Part shown: positions 59,854 through 64,000 of the stretch, in pieces
Numbering within the stretch: position 1 is the first letter of the stretch
How the letters are laid out: the number at the start of each line of letters is the position of its first letter
Assembly (NCBI GenBank): GCA_963805305.1
Contig: CAWDTM010000008.1
Location: 620,001 to 684,000, forward strand
DNA: 64,000 nt
Source: CAVXEH01 sp963805305
GTDB taxonomy: Bacteria; Chloroflexota; Limnocylindria; QHBO01
Direction of reading: 5' to 3'
Position numbers and translations under genes: made by a program
The notes under the pieces: generated by a model
What the model was told of the DNA's origin: nothing
Seen by the model: only the letters and a program-made list of their open reading frames with translations
The model's database searches: none

Positions 59854-61905
59854 ATGTTCCGAGCGCCTCGTCCTGGGGCCGTGCCGTTCCACTCTCCACT
59901 CACGAGCAGGGTGCTTGCTGCGGTGTGCACCGCCGCCGTGACCCTCCTCGCCATGGGGCCGGTCACCGCGCTCGCCGCGACGAGCACCCTTTCGAACCCG
60001 ACCTCGCTCTCCGGCGACTCGACCCTGACCGCGGTCGGCTTCACCGCCAGCGGCGCGGGGGTCACCGCCACCGGCACCGCGGAGATCACCGTCCACTGGA
60101 CGCAGCCGGCGTCGCTGGCAACCACCTTCGATCCGAACCTCGTCCGCCAGGGCCGGGCCCTGGATCCGTCTGACGCCTACACCCGGACCGGGTCGGGCGC
60201 CATGTCGGTGGACTACACCATCGACAACCTGCAGGTCTCCTGGGACGGCCTCGGCCCGTTCGACCTCGGGAACCCGACGTACACCACCACGGGCAGCTGC
60301 GACCTGATGGCCGGCGGGCCTGACTACACCTGCCATCTCGAGAGCGACCAGATCACGCTCCTCGACCCCACCCCGCTCCCCGGCCCCTTCGTCAAGCTGC
60401 GGCTGGTGTCCGACGTGACCGTCACGCCGGACGGGATCGCAACCGTGCGGACCGCGTCGTTTGGCGGCGTGGCGGACGGGACCGCGAACCTGTCGCTGGG
60501 GGAATCGCCCATCACCGACAACCTCACCATCCCCTGCACCGCCGGCGCCGGTGACGAGATGAGCTACGACCTTGGCTCGGTCTCGGCCACCCCGGGGATC
60601 AGCGTCGACAGCGGCCTCGAGTTCGACGTCGGCACCTCGATCCCCAACCCCTTCTTCCCGGTCCCCGACCCGGTGGACCCGGTCATCTACATCACCTTCG
60701 CCTCGCCCACCATCGACCTCGGCTCGACCGCGGGTGACGTCACCGTCAGCGGCGCGGGCGCGACGTTCGACATGGGCGCGGTCCAGGCCAACAACATCCC
60801 GCCCACGGTCGACGCGGGCGGCCCGTACGCCGGTGCCGAGGGCAGTCCCGTCACGTTCGACGGCTCCGGCTCCTCGTCCATCTGCGGCTTCCCGACCCTC
60901 CGTTGGGACTTCTCCGATGGCGGCGTCGCCTTCGGCGCAATGCCCCAGCACACCTTCCAGGGCCCGGGCGTGTTCAGCGGCCTGCTGACCGCCACCGATC
61001 CCACGGGTCTCTCCGCCATGACGACCTTCTCCGTGACCATCGCGAACCTGGCACCGGTGGTCGAGGCCGGACCGGACACCACGGCGGCATGGGGGCGCCT
61101 CGTTGCGTTCAACGGCAGCGCCACCGATCCAGGGGCCGATGACCAGTCGACCCTGGCCTACGCGTGGACCTTCGGCGATGGGTCCCCGTCCGCGAGTGGC
61201 GGTGGAAGCACGTTCCACGCCTACTCGGTCCCAGGTGACTACGTCGCCACCCTGACCGTCTGCGACCGATGGTCCGCCTGTTCCTCCGACACCCGGACGG
61301 TCCACGTCCGGAAGCGGACCGTCACCGTGGGCGACCTGGGCGACACCGCCGGGACGTACGACACGCCCGGAGCCCTGAGCGCCTCCCTCGTCGATGAGTT
61401 CGGCGAGACGGTGAACGGACGCACCATCGCCTTCTCGGTGGATGGCGCAGCCGCGGGTTCGGCGGTGACGAATGCGTCGGGTACCGCCTCGGTGGCCTAC
61501 ACGCCGCTCGTCGACGCAGGCACGCACGCCACCGGCGCATCGTTCGCCGGCGACAGCCTGTACGAGGCGGGTGCCGGGTCGAGCAGCATCGCCATCGGCG
61601 TCAAGGCGACATCGGTGACCTACACCGGTGCGCTTTCGAGCAAGCCGAACAAGACCATCACCCTCAGCGCCGTGCTGAAGGACGCGACCGGCAAGCCGCT
61701 TGCCGGCCGGACCATCGTGTTCGTGCTGGGCAGCCAGACGGCGGCCGCGGTCACCGACGCGTCGGGACTGGCCTCCACCGACCTGAAGCTCAAGCAGAAG
61801 AACGCGATGTACCTGCTGACCGCCACCTGGACGCCGTTGGGAGCCGATGCGAACCGCTACGCGGGCAGCGCCGACTCCGCGACGTTCAGCCTCCAGGCCA
61901 AGTAG
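59854..61905 (+). CDS. Secreted protein with PKD and Ig-like domains
   Basis: A 683-aa exported protein. A signal peptide (residues about 15-45) is followed by a beta-rich region with a cysteine pair (about 60-310), two PKD-like domains (PPTVDAGGPYAGAEGSPVTFDGSGS and APVVEAGPDTTAAWG, each with a YxWTFGDG-type or LRWDFSDGG core), then two Ig-like/Big domains (about 490-683) with GRTIAFSVDG and GRTIVFVLGS repeats. PKD and Ig modules are typical of surface or extracellular adhesive proteins. No C-terminal anchor is seen. The ATG at 59854 has GGAGGAAG upstream. A hairpin follows the stop by 7 nt. Confidence 0.85.
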   Translation: MFRAPRPGAVPFHSPLTSRVLAAVCTAAVTLLAMGPVTALAATSTLSNPTSLSGDSTLTAVGFTASGAGVTATGTAEITVHWTQPASLATTFDPNLVRQGRALDPSDAYTRTGSGAMSVDYTIDNLQVSWDGLGPFDLGNPTYTTTGSCDLMAGGPDYTCHLESDQITLLDPTPLPGPFVKLRLVSDVTVTPDGIATVRTASFGGVADGTANLSLGESPITDNLTIPCTAGAGDEMSYDLGSVSATPGISVDSGLEFDVGTSIPNPFFPVPDPVDPVIYITFASPTIDLGSTAGDVTVSGAGATFDMGAVQANNIPPTVDAGGPYAGAEGSPVTFDGSGSSSICGFPTLRWDFSDGGVAFGAMPQHTFQGPGVFSGLLTATDPTGLSAMTTFSVTIANLAPVVEAGPDTTAAWGRLVAFNGSATDPGADDQSTLAYAWTFGDGSPSASGGGSTFHAYSVPGDYVATLTVCDRWSACSSDTRTVHVRKRTVTVGDLGDTAGTYDTPGALSASLVDEFGETVNGRTIAFSVDGAAAGSAVTNASGTASVAYTPLVDAGTHATGASFAGDSLYEAGAGSSSIAIGVKATSVTYTGALSSKPNKTITLSAVLKDATGKPLAGRTIVFVLGSQTAAAVTDASGLASTDLKLKQKNAMYLLTATWTPLGADANRYAGSADSATFSLQAK

Positions 61906-61911
61906 CCCACG

Positions 61912-61942
61912 GGTGGGCGGGCTCGCCGCGAGCTCGCCCACC
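61912..61942 (+). terminator. Hairpin after the PKD protein gene
   Basis: Arms of 13 nt (61912-61924 and 61930-61942) pair with one G-U wobble around a 5-nt loop, 7 nt after the stop codon. No U-tract follows, but the stem is strong. Confidence 0.55.
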
Positions 61943-61986
61943 GCGCACCGCAGGGAGTAGGCTGCGCTGGCAGGGAGGTTTCACGG

Positions 61987-62313
61987 ATGGTGCCATTGGC
62001 TCACCCCCGTACGAAGCAGCTCATCGTCGTGCTCCTGGGGATCGCGCTTGTGCTGGCGGCCTGTGTCGCGGGCCCGAATCCCGACGTCGGCACCGCAGCC
62101 GCCGGGGGAAGCTCTGCCGGCTTCTGGCTGGGTCTCTGGCACGGCTTCATCGCCCCCATCACCTTCATCGTGTCGCTCTTCACCGAGTCGGTGAGCGTCT
62201 ACGAGGTCCACAACAGCGGCAACTGGTACGACTTCGGCTTCGTGCTGGGCGCCGGCATCCTGTTCGGTGGCGGCTTCTTTGGCGCCGGGCGCTCCCGGGG
62301 GAGCACGCACTAG
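61987..62313 (+). CDS. Small conserved membrane lipoprotein
   Basis: A 108-aa protein with an N-terminal hydrophobic helix ending in a lipobox-like ALVLAAC and two further hydrophobic segments (FWLGLWHGFIAPITFIVSLF and FGFVLGAGILFGGGFFG). The block LWHGFIAPITFIVSLF...VSVYEVHNSGNWYDFGF recurs in small uncharacterised bacterial membrane proteins. GGGAGGT precedes the ATG. Function unknown. Confidence 0.72.
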   Translation: MVPLAHPRTKQLIVVLLGIALVLAACVAGPNPDVGTAAAGGSSAGFWLGLWHGFIAPITFIVSLFTESVSVYEVHNSGNWYDFGFVLGAGILFGGGFFGAGRSRGSTH

Positions 62314-62356
62314 CGCCGCTTCCCCAATGGCACTGTTCCGGCCCAGGAGCCGCCGC

Positions 62357-62704
62357 TCAGGGGGTTCCCGCGCCGTTGCAGCCCACCCAGATCACGGGCC
62401 GCCAGCCGATTCCCGCGACGTTCACGCTCACCGCGGCGAAGTGAACGTTCTCGATGGGACTCGTCGACGGGGGCAGGCACTCCGGGCGGCCACGATCGTG
62501 GAGGCTGCCCCGGCTGTCGGTCCAGGAGCCGTCCATCGGCACGCCGTAGGACCAGCCATCCGCCTCGATGGTGATCGCGCCTTCCGCCGATTGGGCGGTG
62601 CCCGTCAGGTACATGACCGTCGACCGGGCGCCCAGGTAGTAGGCCCCGACCACGGCCAACAGCAGGAACACGACGATCACCCGCATCCGTACGTCTGTGC
62701 TCAT
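62357..62704 (-). CDS. Hypothetical single-pass membrane protein
   Basis: A 115-aa protein with an N-terminal transmembrane helix (VIVVFLLLAVVGAYYLGA) and a small outer domain containing two cysteines (PECLPPS...WVGCNG) and a TIEADGWSYGVP segment. It resembles a membrane-tethered secreted domain of unknown role. I use the ATG at 62704, which has GGAGGGAGG upstream. It converges with the lipoprotein-like gene at 61987. Confidence 0.6.
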   Translation of the reverse strand: MSTDVRMRVIVVFLLLAVVGAYYLGARSTVMYLTGTAQSAEGAITIEADGWSYGVPMDGSWTDSRGSLHDRGRPECLPPSTSPIENVHFAAVSVNVAGIGWRPVIWVGCNGAGTP

Positions 62705-62999
62705 GATCCGGTCCCTCCCTCCGCGGCGCCCTGCCGCTCCATCGCCCACTGTAGGTCGCCAGTCTGCGCTTGACACGATCCCGGAACGTTGACGGCGCCA
62801 ACATTCCGGTCCGGGTGGTGATCTGGGGACCCGTCCGACCGCCGAAACGTCCCTGACCCGTGCGCAGGGGCCTCTCCGTGGTCACTCGGGTGATCCCATG
62901 ACCACCACGACCGGGCAGCCGTCAGCCGACGGTCGTACCGGTAATCAGGCCACCATCCGGAGACTCCACCCTCGACGCCGCGAGCGAGAACGACGGGAC
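62705..62999. other. Gap without a recognised gene
   Basis: A 295-nt GC-rich stretch between the single-pass protein and the cyclase, both on the minus strand. I see a weak promoter-like pair on the minus strand (GTGTCA-N17-TACAGT, around 62750-62780) and nothing else convincing. Confidence 0.3.
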
Positions 63000-64000
63000 T
63001 CAGGCCCGGGCAACCTGCGGCGAAGGCACCGCTCGCCGGCCGAGCAGGAACCAGGTCTCCATGTCGCCCTTGCCCTTGATGGGCACGCTGCCCCTCGCCT
63101 CGCACGCGAACTCGTCGCGGAGCAGCTCGTACGTCGCCTGCGTGATCTGGATCCGGCCCGGCGTGCCCTGCGTCTGCATGCGGCCCGCGGTGTTCACCGC
63201 GTCTCCCCACAGGTCATAGAGGAACCGCTTGCGACCAATGACCCCGGCCACCAGGGGTCCCGAGTTGATCCCGATCCGCAGCTCGAAGCCCAGGGATCCC
63301 ATGGCGCCGGTCGAGCGAACCGCATCGAGCATGTCGAGGGCCAGGAGGGCAACCGCCTGAGCATGGTCGGGACGGGGCGCCGGGATGCCGGCGGCGGCCA
63401 TGTAGCAGTCGCCGATGGTCTTGATCTTCTCCAGGTCGTAGCGCTCCACCAGCTCGTCGAAGTGACCGAAGAGCTGGTCCAGCATCTCCACGATCTGGGC
63501 CGGCGGGAGGTGCTCGGCCAGGGGCGTGAAGTCCACGACATCGGCGAACAGGACCGATGCCGACGTGAAGGAATCCGCGATGGTCCTGGTCTCCGTCTTG
63601 AGCTTCTCCGCGATGGAGCGTGGCAGCACGTTGAGGAGCAGGTTCTCGGCGCGCGCCTGCTCGGCGCGCAGGGCGGCCAGCGCGTCCTGCCGCTGGATGG
63701 CGAAGACAGCGAGCAGGGTGAAGACGATGGTTCCGCCGACCGTCACGTTGAGGGCCAGCATGATGCTCGTGAACCAGGCCGGCACCGGCGACAGCGGATG
63801 CCACAGCTCGCCCGCGATGCCCGAGACCACGAACAGCGCCAGGAATCCCACGAACCAGCGGATGCCGGCCCGCACGCTGTCGAAGACCAGGGCGCCCATG
63901 GGGCCCAGGAGGCCCCACAGACCCACACCGCCCGAGGCGAGGAAGCCGCCGATGGGGATCATGGACAGGCACGTGGTGAGCATGATGTCCAGCTGTTCGG
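63000..64000 (-). CDS. Membrane adenylate cyclase, 5' end beyond the window
   Basis: At least 333 residues of a class IIIa cyclase are visible. The frame stays open to the window edge, so the N-terminus is missing. The visible N-terminal part has about four transmembrane helices (GGFLASGGVGLWGLLGPMGALVF and GTIVFTLLAVFAIQ), followed by a signalling helix (ENLLLNVLPRSIAEKLK) and the catalytic domain: FADVVDFT, KIKTIGDCYMAAAG, and LWGDAVNTAGRMQ. The Lys in EKIKTIGD and the Asp/Asn/Arg of GDAVNTAGR are those of adenylate-specific enzymes, so it should make cAMP. The 3' end is intact (stop at 63000). Confidence 0.92.
   Translation of the reverse strand, partial: EQLDIMLTTCLSMIPIGGFLASGGVGLWGLLGPMGALVFDSVRAGIRWFVGFLALFVVSGIAGELWHPLSPVPAWFTSIMLALNVTVGGTIVFTLLAVFAIQRQDALAALRAEQARAENLLLNVLPRSIAEKLKTETRTIADSFTSASVLFADVVDFTPLAEHLPPAQIVEMLDQLFGHFDELVERYDLEKIKTIGDCYMAAAGIPAPRPDHAQAVALLALDMLDAVRSTGAMGSLGFELRIGINSGPLVAGVIGRKRFLYDLWGDAVNTAGRMQTQGTPGRIQITQATYELLRDEFACEARGSVPIKGKGDMETWFLLGRRAVPSPQVARA

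Noticed and set aside
62769..62792. TTGACA/TTGACG hexamers on the plus strand as promoters
   Set aside because: No -10 at the right spacing and no downstream plus-strand gene.

Overview
This window comes from a very GC-rich bacterium (about 70% G+C by eye). The most likely source is a free-living aerobic member of the Chloroflexota (Limnocylindria/Ellin6529-like). A high-GC actinobacterium is not excluded, because the assignment rests on gene content and composition and not on a marker-gene tree. Supporting content: an infC-rpmI-rplT-pheS-pheT translation block, a heliorhodopsin, paaABCD, a DipZ-like CcdA-thioredoxin fusion, many class III nucleotidyl cyclases and large AAA/TPR regulators. 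I saw no rRNA, tRNA, transposase, integrase, phage gene or CRISPR array.

Layout. 1-4.9 kb: the 3' end of a class A penicillin-binding protein, convergent with mutS2, a 3-methyladenine glycosylase and cvpA. 5.0-10.0 kb (minus strand): pheT, pheS, rplT, rpmI and infC. The infC gene is read here as starting at an AUC codon and is preceded by a near-consensus promoter. 10.0-16.2 kb (minus): VOC protein, thrS, heliorhodopsin, lipoprotein and paaD-C-B-A (phenylacetyl-CoA epoxidase without its reductase PaaE). 16.3-20.7 kb: DUF2255-like protein, PRC-barrel-like protein, lipid kinase, secreted protein, a membrane-anchored sulfite-oxidase-type molybdoenzyme and an alpha/beta hydrolase. 20.7-32.8 kb: a tandem cyclase/AAA regulator, a secreted DUF11-type protein, a K+ channel-like protein, an HTH protein flanked by a 22-bp repeat, an ASCH protein, a MetE/UROD-like protein, a VOC protein, small membrane and lipoproteins, and a CcdA-TlpA fusion.

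32.8-41 kb is a beta-oxidation cassette: tetR, fadN-like hydroxyacyl-CoA dehydrogenase/hydratase, thiolase, acyl-CoA dehydrogenase and acyl-CoA ligase. A perfect 16-bp palindrome stands in front of tetR. 41-46 kb: a LuxR-type AAA regulator with a ferredoxin-cyclase fusion, then a MerR/TipA-type regulator whose promoter has the textbook MerR architecture. 46-49.5 kb: a hypothetical protein, a composite-domain-only amidohydrolase-like protein and a 14-TM MFS exporter. 49.9-57.8 kb: a three-gene phosphorelay made of a 2130-residue nine-GAF hybrid kinase, an HPt protein and a REC-adenylate cyclase. 58-64 kb: a second HTH paralogue inside motif-rich DNA, a methyltransferase, a PKD-domain secreted protein, two small membrane proteins and a membrane adenylate cyclase cut by the window end.

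Two themes run through the window. First, cyclic-nucleotide signalling is dense: five cyclase domains in four proteins, each wired to a different input (AAA/TPR, an Fe-S cluster, a phosphorelay, a membrane domain). Second, many first-in-operon genes carry a -10-like hexamer only 6-8 nt before the start codon and no Shine-Dalgarno, which suggests leaderless transcripts. Several operon-internal genes use GGAGG-type sites or 4-nt ATGA overlaps. These -10 calls also change several start codons (41066, 45195, 20723, 15205).
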